Positions 1 to 5,134 of a stretch of DNA of 5,134 nt are shown here, piece by piece. The notes beneath the pieces are model-generated. The model was given only the letters and a program-made list of their open reading frames with translations, made no database searches and was not told the origin of the DNA. The stretch is from an uncultured Eubacteriales bacterium (lineage in GTDB: Bacteria; Bacillota; Clostridia; Oscillospirales; Acutalibacteraceae): positions 1 through 5,134 of the forward strand of contig CAKSDF010000137.1 in the NCBI GenBank assembly GCA_934444695.1, given 5' to 3'. A program made the translations under genes and the position numbers. Numbering within the stretch: the stretch's first letter is position 1; the number at the start of each line of letters is the position of its first letter.

Positions 1-279
1 CACATAGGCTGCTCCAAGAGAAAACGACCCTGCCACCGCCGAAAAAACGGGGCCGAAAACACAGCACAGAAGCGCCGATTTGAAAAGATCAAGGCCGAAA
101 ACAAGCCAGGCATATTTTTTTCCGAAAACCCGTTTGAAGTTTGTAAAGCCGGGGTTTTTGCTTCCAAGCGTGCGTATGTCCTTTTTATAGATGAGCTTTG
201 AAAGCACAATGGCGGGGTTTATTCCTCCGACGAGGTAGGCGGCAATGGCCGCAACAATATATAAAACTGCTTTACCCAT
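1..279 (-). CDS. plsY: Glycerol-3-phosphate acyltransferase PlsY, N-terminal part (cut by window edge)
   Basis: Membrane enzyme that transfers an acyl group from acyl-phosphate to the sn-1 hydroxyl of glycerol-3-phosphate, giving lysophosphatidic acid, the first committed step of phospholipid synthesis. Only the first 93 residues are visible; family members are about 200 residues. Residues 3-25 form a hydrophobic segment containing GGINP, followed by SKLIYKKDIR and the signature GSKNPGFTNFKR (39-50), which matches the PlsY phosphate-binding motif GSxNPGxTN. A second hydrophobic segment runs from about 56 to 88. The start ATG (279..277) lies inside the end of the upstream gene, sharing 8 bases (ATGGGTAA), with a strong GAGGAG ribosome binding site 5 bases upstream, so translational coupling is likely. 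The motif is slightly divergent: Lys instead of the usual small residue before NPG, Phe instead of Ala after it, and FKS where many PlsY have LKG. I believe this variant occurs in other Clostridia. The family call is strong; catalytic completeness cannot be judged from a fragment. Confidence 0.9.
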   Translation of the reverse strand, partial: MGKAVLYIVAAIAAYLVGGINPAIVLSKLIYKKDIRTLGSKNPGFTNFKRVFGKKYAWLVFGLDLFKSALLCCVFGPVFSAVAGSFSLGAAYV

Positions 280-3202
280 TGTTTCTCCTCTTTTCGCGGG
301 AAATGGCAAAAAGGCTTCTTAGCCTTATGGCGGCCGCTCCCATATTTGATATTTCGTCGATTTTAAGTTGGGTATAAAGCTTACCGTTTTGTTCGAGAAT
401 GGAGCGCACCTCATCGGAGGTTACGGCATCCACTCCGCAGCCGAAGGATACAAGCTGCACAAGGTTTATATCAAGCTCTTTGGGCGCAAGGGCCACATAT
501 TTTGCAGCGGCGTAAAGGCGGGCGTGATAGGTCCACTGGTTGCGCACGTCCACCGCAAAGGGCTTTACAAGGTGGCTGATGCTGTCCTCGCTTATAACGG
601 CAGCGCCCAGTCTGCAAAGCAGCTTATCTATACCGTGATTGATCTCGGGATCGAGATGATAGGGACGTCCCGCAAGCACGATGATGGGTGTGCCTTGTTC
701 CTTGGCTGTTTCAATGATTTCATCGGCCTTGGATCTTATGCTTGCAAGATAGTCGGAATAGGCGGCGTAGGCTCTTTTTGCCGCAACCTTTATATCGTCT
801 TTTTGAATGCCCGGGAAATATTTTTTAAGAATGTCGGATATGCGTTTTTCAAGCTGACGCGGTTTTGCAAGGCTTAAAAAGTCGCAGATAAATGTGATAT
901 TCTCAAGCTCGCTTACATTGTCCTTAATGACCTGAGGATAATAGGCTACAACCGGACAATTGAAGTGGTTTACACCCAGTCCCTCATCCACATTGTAGCT
1001 CATATCGGGATAGAAAATCGCGTCGGGACGGTGCTTTATAAGGTAATCTATGTGGCCGTGTATCATTTTTGCGGGATAGCAAACGGTGTCGGATGGAATG
1101 GTGTGCTGCCCTTCGAGGTAAAGCTGCCGATCGGACAGGGGAGAGACCAACACATTAAAGCCGAGAGAAGTGAAAAATGTGTGCCAGAATGGCAGAAGCT
1201 CATACATATTAAGTCCCAACGGCAGGCCGACAGTCTTTTTGCCGGGGTCAATGAGAGTGTTCATAAATTTTCCCAGCAGCGACAGCTTATAGTCGTATAT
1301 GTTAAGCTCGCTTTTTTGCTGCTTGCCCGATACCGGTTTTGAGCAGCGGTTTCCGGCTATGTATTTTCGCCCGCCCGAGAAGCTGTTTATGGTGAGGGTA
1401 CAGTGGTTGGTGCAGCCGCTGCAGGCGACGGAAGAGACCTTGTGTTCAAAGCTTTCGAGCTGATCCTTTGAAATTATCGAGCTTTGTCCGTCGATGTTTT
1501 TAAGGGCGTAAAGAGCCGCGCCGTAGGCTCCCATAACGGGGGAGTATTTGGGGCGGATGACCTCGCGGCCGATTTCCTGTTCAAAGGCGCGAAGGACGCA
1601 GTCGTTTAAAAATGTACCGCCCTGCACCACAATGTTTTTGCCGATCCTGTCGGCGTCCTTGCAGCGTATGACCTTGTAAAGAGCGTTTTTGACCACGCTG
1701 ACCGACAGCCCCGCTGCAATGTTTTCGATGCTTGCGCCGTCCTTTTGCGCCTGTTTAACGGCACTGTTCATAAAGACGGTGCATCTTGAACCAAGCGAGA
1801 CCGGCGCATCGGCAAAAAGCCCCAGTTTTGAAAACTGCGCGGGGTCATAACCGAGAGCCTTGGCAAAGGTCTGCAAAAACGAGCCGCAGCCGGAAGAACA
1901 GGCTTCGTTTAAATAGATGTTGTCGATGTTTCCGTTTTTGATGTGGAAGCATTTTATGTCCTGACCGCCAATATCGAGTATGAAATCGACATTTTCGCGG
2001 AATTTTTTTGCGGCGGTGTAATGCGCCACCGTTTCGACAATGCCGAAATCCAGCGAAAAGGCGTTTTTGATAAGCTCCTCGCCGTATCCCGTGGCCGCAG
2101 AGCCTGCGATGTCGATGTCGGGGAAATCATTATAAACCTTTAAAAGATAGTTTTTGACCGCCAAAACGGGATTTCCGTCGTTAGGAGCGTAGAATGGACG
2201 GAAAATGTTGCCGCTTTCATCGATCAAAAGAATCTTAACGGTGGTGGAGCCTGCGTCAACGCCGAGATACATCTTGCCTGTCGGGCTGTCTGTCTCCTTT
2301 ATTCCTGCCGAGGCGGCATCATGGCGCTTTTTGAACTGTTCGTATTGTTCCTTGCTTTCAAAAAGTGGAGGGGTGTGGGCATAGCCTGCGGGCTTGAGAC
2401 TGCCCTTGAAAAGGGTGCTGAGCTCATCTGCGGATGTTTGCTTATAAATATCAGAAAAGGCCGCTCCGAGAGCCACATAATAGAGAGAATTCTCCGGACA
2501 GACGCCTTTTGTTTCAAGGCTTTCGTCGAAGGAGGCTCTTAGCTCGGATAAAAAGGTCAGCGGGCCGCCGAGATAGAGAATGTTACCCTTGATGCTGCGC
2601 CCCTGAGCAAGGCCTGCGATGGTTTGGTTGACCACCGCTTTGAAAATTCCCGCAGCGATGTCCTCGCGTCTGACACCCTGGTTGAGCAGAGGCTGAATGT
2701 CGGATTTTGCGAAAACGCCGCACCGGGAGGCGATAACGCAGGGGTTCTGACGGCCCTTTGCAAGGTCGTTCATCTCATCGGGAGATATTTTCATAAGGGA
2801 GGCCATCTGGTCGATAAATGCCCCTGTTCCGCCGGCGCAGGTGCCGTTCATACGCATTTCGAATCCGCCGGTCAGGAAAAGTATCTTTGCGTCTTCTCCG
2901 CCAAGCTCGATGACCGCATCGATGCCGGGACTGAGCCGTTCTACCGCTATCTTTTCGGCGTAAACCTCCTGGACAAAGGGAATGTCGAGCTTTTCGGCAA
3001 TGCCCATTCCCGCCGAGCCTGACATTGCAGCACCGATAGGTTCATTTCCGCAATGAGCTTTTACCTGGTTGAGAATTTCAAGGGCGGTTTCGGAAATTTT
3101 GGCCTGGTGACGGCGGTAATCGGAGAAAAGAATCTCTCCCTGCTCGTTTGTCAGCACGCATTTCATGGTGGTTGAGCCTATGTCAAATCCAAGCTTTTTC
3201 AT
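272..3202 (-). CDS. plsA: Two-domain acyl-CoA dehydratase activase with DUF2229/COG3580 region; candidate plasmalogen synthase subunit PlsA
   Basis: Probable cytoplasmic ATP-driven electron-transfer component of a benzoyl-CoA reductase / 2-hydroxyacyl-CoA dehydratase-like enzyme. Activase domain 1 (about 1-255) opens with the ATPase motif GFDIGSTTMK and has ELGGEDAK plus two candidate [4Fe-4S] cysteines, C122 (MNGTCAGGTG) and C161 (ASRCGVFAKSD). Activase domain 2 (about 311-570) repeats the plan: GVDAGSTTVK, DIGGQDIK, C435/C439 (ACSSGCGSF) and C474 (GSRCTVF). A four-cysteine segment follows (C594, C597, C601, C620), probably binding metal. Residues from about 655 are DUF2229/COG3580-like: GLNMYELLPFW, DTVCYPAKMIHGHI, then VLAGRPYHLDPEINHGID and SFGCGVDAVTSD, ending in LKIDEISNMGAA. 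The start at 3202 overlaps the upstream stop as ATGA, with GGAG 4 bases upstream; the protein begins directly in the ATPase motif, so this start is sound. Many relatives are about 1,400 residues and continue into a dehydratase-like part, here a separate upstream gene. The plsA symbol rests on similarity in architecture to the anaerobic plasmalogen operon of Clostridium perfringens, recalled from literature; which half is called A or R there is less certain. Alternative: an uncharacterised acyl-CoA dehydratase system. Confidence 0.85.
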   Translation of the reverse strand: MKKLGFDIGSTTMKCVLTNEQGEILFSDYRRHQAKISETALEILNQVKAHCGNEPIGAAMSGSAGMGIAEKLDIPFVQEVYAEKIAVERLSPGIDAVIELGGEDAKILFLTGGFEMRMNGTCAGGTGAFIDQMASLMKISPDEMNDLAKGRQNPCVIASRCGVFAKSDIQPLLNQGVRREDIAAGIFKAVVNQTIAGLAQGRSIKGNILYLGGPLTFLSELRASFDESLETKGVCPENSLYYVALGAAFSDIYKQTSADELSTLFKGSLKPAGYAHTPPLFESKEQYEQFKKRHDAASAGIKETDSPTGKMYLGVDAGSTTVKILLIDESGNIFRPFYAPNDGNPVLAVKNYLLKVYNDFPDIDIAGSAATGYGEELIKNAFSLDFGIVETVAHYTAAKKFRENVDFILDIGGQDIKCFHIKNGNIDNIYLNEACSSGCGSFLQTFAKALGYDPAQFSKLGLFADAPVSLGSRCTVFMNSAVKQAQKDGASIENIAAGLSVSVVKNALYKVIRCKDADRIGKNIVVQGGTFLNDCVLRAFEQEIGREVIRPKYSPVMGAYGAALYALKNIDGQSSIISKDQLESFEHKVSSVACSGCTNHCTLTINSFSGGRKYIAGNRCSKPVSGKQQKSELNIYDYKLSLLGKFMNTLIDPGKKTVGLPLGLNMYELLPFWHTFFTSLGFNVLVSPLSDRQLYLEGQHTIPSDTVCYPAKMIHGHIDYLIKHRPDAIFYPDMSYNVDEGLGVNHFNCPVVAYYPQVIKDNVSELENITFICDFLSLAKPRQLEKRISDILKKYFPGIQKDDIKVAAKRAYAAYSDYLASIRSKADEIIETAKEQGTPIIVLAGRPYHLDPEINHGIDKLLCRLGAAVISEDSISHLVKPFAVDVRNQWTYHARLYAAAKYVALAPKELDINLVQLVSFGCGVDAVTSDEVRSILEQNGKLYTQLKIDEISNMGAAAIRLRSLFAISREKRRNNG
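285..290 (-). promoter_or_regulatory. Ribosome binding site of plsY
   Basis: GAGGAG read on the minus strand, 5 bases before the plsY ATG at 279. It lies inside the final codons of the upstream activase gene. Together with the 8-base gene overlap it fixes the plsY start and suggests ribosomes finishing the activase can restart on plsY. Confidence 0.8.
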
Positions 3203-4647
3203 TTTGCTCCGCCCACCTTTACCGTTTGCTTTTCTTTTTCTTTTTGGCTTTCATTTTTGTTTGTGTTTTCATTATGTTTGCCTGATGAATCAGTTAAATC
3301 AGTTAAATCAGTTGAGTCGGTTAAATCGGATGGATCAATCGATTTGCCCGTCGATTCGGCAGGACTTTCGGCTTTGCTTTCTTCCGGGCTTTTCGCGGTA
3401 TCTTCGTGTTTTTTTGAATTTTCATTTGCCATGGAAAGCATAAGCTTTATACGGTTCTCCTGGTTGACCTTGGAGGCGCCTGCGTCGTAATCGATGGGAA
3501 AGATGTTGGCATCCTTATAAAGCTCTCTAAGCCGCCTTATAGTGCCTTTTCCGACAATGTGGTTGGGCAGGCATCCGAAGGGCTGAGCGCAGATTATGTT
3601 GCCGTATCCCTTTTCGATAAGCTCGGCCGCTTCTCCCGGAAGCAGCCATCCTTCGCCCATTTTTACACCTCGGTCGATGATCTTGTCGGCCAGGGCTTTT
3701 ATGTGGGAAAACGAAGAGGGTGGGGTAAACTGCGGATAGTCCTTAAGCGTCTTTATAAGCAGGCTTTCCCACGAATCGGCCATTTTTTCGGCCACCTTTC
3801 CCACAAGCAGGGTAAAGGGGCTTGAACCGTAATATTTATGGTCGGTTGCAATGTTTGAAAAGCAATATTGGAAGAATCCCAGCACGCCGGGAACCATAAA
3901 TTCACAGTTTTGACTAAGCAAAAACTCCTCGAGATCGTTATTTCCGAAGGAGGAGTATTTAACATATATCTCGCCGACGATGCCCACCTTTGTGACCTGC
4001 TTTTCCACACGCTCGATTTTAGAAAAATCCTCGGCAATATTTCTTAAATTGCGTTTCATAGCGGGAGTGGAAAGGCCTTTTTTCTTTCTGAACTGATTTG
4101 TCAGCTCGTCGACCCACTTTTTAACCACCTTTCTGGTGTCGCCCTTGTGCTTTTCATAGGGAAGGGTCTGATTTTTAAGAAGCATAAGCATATCGCCGTA
4201 TACAAGCGAGCGAATGCCAGAAAGCAGCATCATCGGGGTGATCTTAAAGCCGCTGTATTTCTCGATTCCCGTAAAGCTCAGGGAAATTATGGGGACATAC
4301 TCCATATTCATATTTTTTAGGGCTTTTCTCAAAAGACAAATGTAGTTAGAAGCACGGCAACCCCCACCGGTCTGGAACTGAATAAGCGCAGACTTGTGAG
4401 GGTCGAAATCGCCGCAGGTAAGTGCATAAAGCTGTTGCCCTGCCATACAAACGGCGGGATAACACATATCGTTATGTATGAAGGACAGACCCATATCGAG
4501 CACATCCTTGCCCTGATAATGCACCACCTCCAATTTATATCCGTACATTCTGAAAAGCTCTGAAAGAAGCTCCATATGTGTGGGAAAAATGTCGGGGGCG
4601 ATTATTGTGTATTCTTTTTTCATCTCTTTGGTAAAGTCAAGGGACAT
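3199..4647 (-). CDS. plsR: 2-hydroxyacyl-CoA dehydratase-like subunit (COG3581 type) with repetitive tail; candidate plasmalogen reductase subunit PlsR
   Basis: Probable iron-sulfur dehydratase/reductase-like partner of the downstream activase. The core, residues 1-406, matches the C-terminal portion of fused activase-dehydratase proteins, beginning with the FTKEMKK segment that acts as the linker there. Visible motifs are FIHNDMCYPA (C62), QTGGGCRASNY (C97), VGIVGEIYVKYSSFGNNDLE (221-240), WLLPGEAAELI and ICAQPFGCLPNHIVGKG (C353, C359), ending in DYDAGASKVNQENRIKLML. Conserved cysteines C62, C97, C353 and C359 are plausible cluster ligands. Residues 407-482 are a hydrophilic, disordered-looking tail rich in Ser, Glu, Lys, Asp and Thr, with tandem Asp-Leu-Thr units; I know of no function for it. 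The start at 4647 is preferred over the ATG at 4623 because AAGGTGA sits 4 bases upstream and FTKEMKK follows. The stop overlaps the next gene's start by 4 bases. The plsR symbol is inferred from superfamily and context and is less secure than the family call. Confidence 0.82.
   Translation of the reverse strand: MSLDFTKEMKKEYTIIAPDIFPTHMELLSELFRMYGYKLEVVHYQGKDVLDMGLSFIHNDMCYPAVCMAGQQLYALTCGDFDPHKSALIQFQTGGGCRASNYICLLRKALKNMNMEYVPIISLSFTGIEKYSGFKITPMMLLSGIRSLVYGDMLMLLKNQTLPYEKHKGDTRKVVKKWVDELTNQFRKKKGLSTPAMKRNLRNIAEDFSKIERVEKQVTKVGIVGEIYVKYSSFGNNDLEEFLLSQNCEFMVPGVLGFFQYCFSNIATDHKYYGSSPFTLLVGKVAEKMADSWESLLIKTLKDYPQFTPPSSFSHIKALADKIIDRGVKMGEGWLLPGEAAELIEKGYGNIICAQPFGCLPNHIVGKGTIRRLRELYKDANIFPIDYDAGASKVNQENRIKLMLSMANENSKKHEDTAKSPEESKAESPAESTGKSIDPSDLTDSTDLTDLTDSSGKHNENTNKNESQKEKEKQTVKVGGAK
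3207..3219 (-). promoter_or_regulatory. Ribosome binding region of the activase gene (plsA candidate)
   Basis: Two purine-rich matches on the minus strand, AAGGTGG (3219..3213) and GGAG (3210..3207), lie 10 and 4 bases before the ATG at 3202. They are encoded in the last residues of the upstream gene (VGGAK). Neither alone has ideal spacing, but the ATGA stop-start overlap makes coupled reinitiation the likely main route of translation. Confidence 0.6.
3283..3327 (-). repeat. In-frame tandem repeat encoding Asp-Leu-Thr units
   Basis: Five consecutive 9-base units, two of them (3290-3298 and 3299-3307, tcagttaaa on the plus strand) identical and the others degenerate. They encode DLT-DST-DLT-DLT-DSS, residues 441-455 of the dehydratase-like protein. 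Because the period is a multiple of three, gain or loss of units would change tail length without shifting the frame. Confidence 0.85.
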
Positions 4648-4651
4648 TGCT

Positions 4652-4658
4652 TCACCTT
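4652..4658 (-). promoter_or_regulatory. Ribosome binding site of the dehydratase-like gene (plsR candidate)
   Basis: AAGGTGA on the minus strand, within AGAAGGTGA, is close to the AGGAGGTGA consensus and ends 4 bases before the ATG at 4647. It decides between this start and the in-frame ATG at 4623, which has only a weak AAAGAG in front of it. Confidence 0.78.
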
Positions 4659-4680
4659 CTCTTGTTGTTCTGATGTGTTA

Positions 4681-4703
4681 TTATTGTTATTGTTATTGTT
4701 ATT
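4681..4703 (-). repeat. Hexanucleotide microsatellite (CAATAA on the coding strand)
   Basis: Three perfect copies of TTATTG on the plus strand (4681-4698) plus a partial copy TTATT (4699-4703), preceded by an extra TTA at 4678-4680. In the minus-strand transcript it is an A-rich CAATAA run about 24 bases upstream of the ribosome binding site. It should be unstructured and could be prone to copy-number change by replication slippage. Confidence 0.85.
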
Positions 4704-4704
4704 T

Positions 4705-4772
4705 GCGCTTGTATTTTTGAATTTTGCGCCGCAAACGGTATTTGTTGCCGAGACTGACAGGAAAACAAGCGC
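4705..4772. repeat. Nested inverted repeats in the leader
   Basis: The outer arms GCGCTTGT (4705-4712) and ACAAGCGC (4765-4772) are perfect 8-base complements separated by 52 bases. Between them lies TTTGCGCCGCAAA (4723-4735), a 13-base palindrome with one central base that as RNA gives a 5-bp stem with a 3-base loop. Such short repeats arise by chance fairly often, so a role as operator or leader structure is only a possibility. Confidence 0.35.
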
Positions 4773-4809
4773 TTTTAATTTGAGTATGTTTTCGCCCGAT
4801 ACACGGTTT

Positions 4810-5134
4810 TTATTCCAAAATGAGAATAAAATCGTAAATATCCTGCCCGCCGTCGATTTCAAAAAGCTCGGTGGAAGGGAAGGAGGCCAGTATCATAAGG
4901 CGAAAATCGGTCTTTTGCTGCTCGGTCACGTCGTTTCCGTATATGGCAATGAGAATTTCGTGCTCATCGGCCTCGAGATTTTTAAGGCATTCCTTGGCTG
5001 TTTCAATCTTGTCCTTGGAAGAGGAAAGCATTGTTTTTCCCGAAAATCCGATGTAATCGTCCTTTTCGATGTCTATACCGCCGAGGGATGTGTTTTTAAC
5101 CGATTTTGTTATCATTCCGGTGACCACGCCGTAC
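4810..5134 (-). CDS. fakA: Fatty acid kinase FakA / YloV family, C-terminal part (cut by window edge)
   Basis: Last 107 residues of a DAK2-domain protein (DhaL-like N-terminal kinase domain plus YloV-type C-terminal domain), usually about 550 residues. FakA phosphorylates fatty acids held by FakB proteins (DegV family) to give acyl-phosphate, which feeds PlsX/PlsY phospholipid synthesis. What is visible is the family's C-terminal domain: a segment reading TGMITKSVKNTSLGGIDIEK followed by DDYIGF, then a helix, EILIAIYGNDVTEQQ, and the typical end IDGGQDIYDFILILE. The reading frame stays open to the window edge with Tyr-Gly ahead of a GTG codon at 5127, and the domain would be incomplete from there, so that GTG is internal and not the start. 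The kinase domain lies outside the window, so catalytic residues cannot be checked. The stop is TAA at 4812..4810. Its product is the acyl donor for PlsY, encoded three genes downstream. Confidence 0.84.
   Translation of the reverse strand, partial: YGVVTGMITKSVKNTSLGGIDIEKDDYIGFSGKTMLSSSKDKIETAKECLKNLEADEHEILIAIYGNDVTEQQKTDFRLMILASFPSTELFEIDGGQDIYDFILILE

Larger units (their letters stand above)
4648..4809 (-). other. 162-base spacer and leader between fakA and the dehydratase-like gene
   Basis: This is the only intergenic gap in the window. From the fakA side it holds an AT-rich stretch, two short inverted repeats, the CAATAA microsatellite and the ribosome binding site. I see no convincing -35/-10 pair on the minus strand and no hairpin followed by a U run, so I cannot say whether transcription continues from fakA or starts here. 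The length, unusual beside the tight overlaps downstream, leaves room for an internal promoter or regulator site. Confidence 0.5.

Noticed and set aside
368..877. Plus-strand open frame of 169 codons, and similar ones at 965-1342 and 2624-3022
   Set aside because: They lie wholly antisense to the activase gene, whose domain matches are continuous. Their translations show no recognisable family, and such shadows are expected opposite a long gene with this codon use.
3199..3202. A frameshift or sequencing error splitting one fused gene
   Set aside because: The dehydratase-like part lies upstream of the activase part, opposite to the fused order, so no single-base change could restore the known fusion. 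Both genes have proper starts and stops.
4767..4774. AAGCGCTT palindrome near a T run as a terminator after fakA
   Set aside because: It has no loop when folded and is too short. No stable GC-rich hairpin followed by a U run is present on the minus strand.
4775..4790. TCAAATT (minus strand) resembling half of a FabT-type fatty acid regulator site
   Set aside because: Only one half-site is present, without the matching TTTGA half, and AT-rich heptamers are common.
4620..4862. Minus-strand reading frame of 80 codons with a run of nine asparagines
   Set aside because: It overlaps the fakA end and the start of the next gene in other frames, has no ribosome binding site at a usable start, and its poly-Asn run is simply the CAATAA microsatellite read as codons.
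4810..5127. GTG at 5127 as the start of a small stand-alone gene
   Set aside because: The frame continues upstream to the window edge with family-like residues, and the sequence is the C-terminal domain of a much larger protein family.

Overview
The window looks like part of a chromosomal lipid-metabolism operon from an anaerobic member of the Firmicutes, most likely class Clostridia. The evidence is the oxygen-sensitive protein family that dominates it, the AGGAGG-type ribosome binding sites, the FakA and PlsY neighbours, and the moderate base composition. I cannot name the genus. All four genes lie on the minus strand, so the operon reads from high to low coordinates.

Layout in transcription order: (1) 4810-5134, the C-terminal 107 residues of a FakA/YloV-type fatty acid kinase, cut by the window edge; (2) 4648-4809, a 162-base spacer with a hexanucleotide microsatellite and short inverted repeats; (3) 3199-4647, a 482-residue dehydratase-like subunit (COG3581 type) with a low-complexity tail made partly of Asp-Leu-Thr repeats; (4) 272-3202, a 976-residue protein with two ATPase/activase domains, a four-cysteine segment and a DUF2229/COG3580-type region; (5) 1-279, the N-terminal 93 residues of PlsY, cut by the window edge. 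Genes 3 and 4 overlap by 4 bases and genes 4 and 5 by 8 bases, so these three are very probably cotranscribed and translationally coupled. No stretch over 300 bases lacks a gene.

How they may work together: FakA makes acyl-phosphate from fatty acids, and PlsY transfers the acyl group of acyl-phosphate to the sn-1 position of glycerol-3-phosphate. The two genes between them belong to the benzoyl-CoA reductase / 2-hydroxyacyl-CoA dehydratase superfamily, in which an ATPase drives low-potential electrons into a reductase. A two-gene operon of this type (plsA-plsR) has been reported to make plasmalogens anaerobically in Clostridium perfringens, by reducing an ester to a vinyl ether. Plasmalogens carry that vinyl ether at sn-1, the position PlsY acylates. 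The main inference here is therefore a plasmalogen-forming module embedded in a phospholipid acylation operon. The domains are clear from sequence; the plasmalogen function is inferred.

The most notable structural point is that many relatives carry all these domains in one chain of about 1,400 residues. Here the C-terminal part is a separate gene placed upstream of the rest, so gene order is the reverse of the fused domain order.
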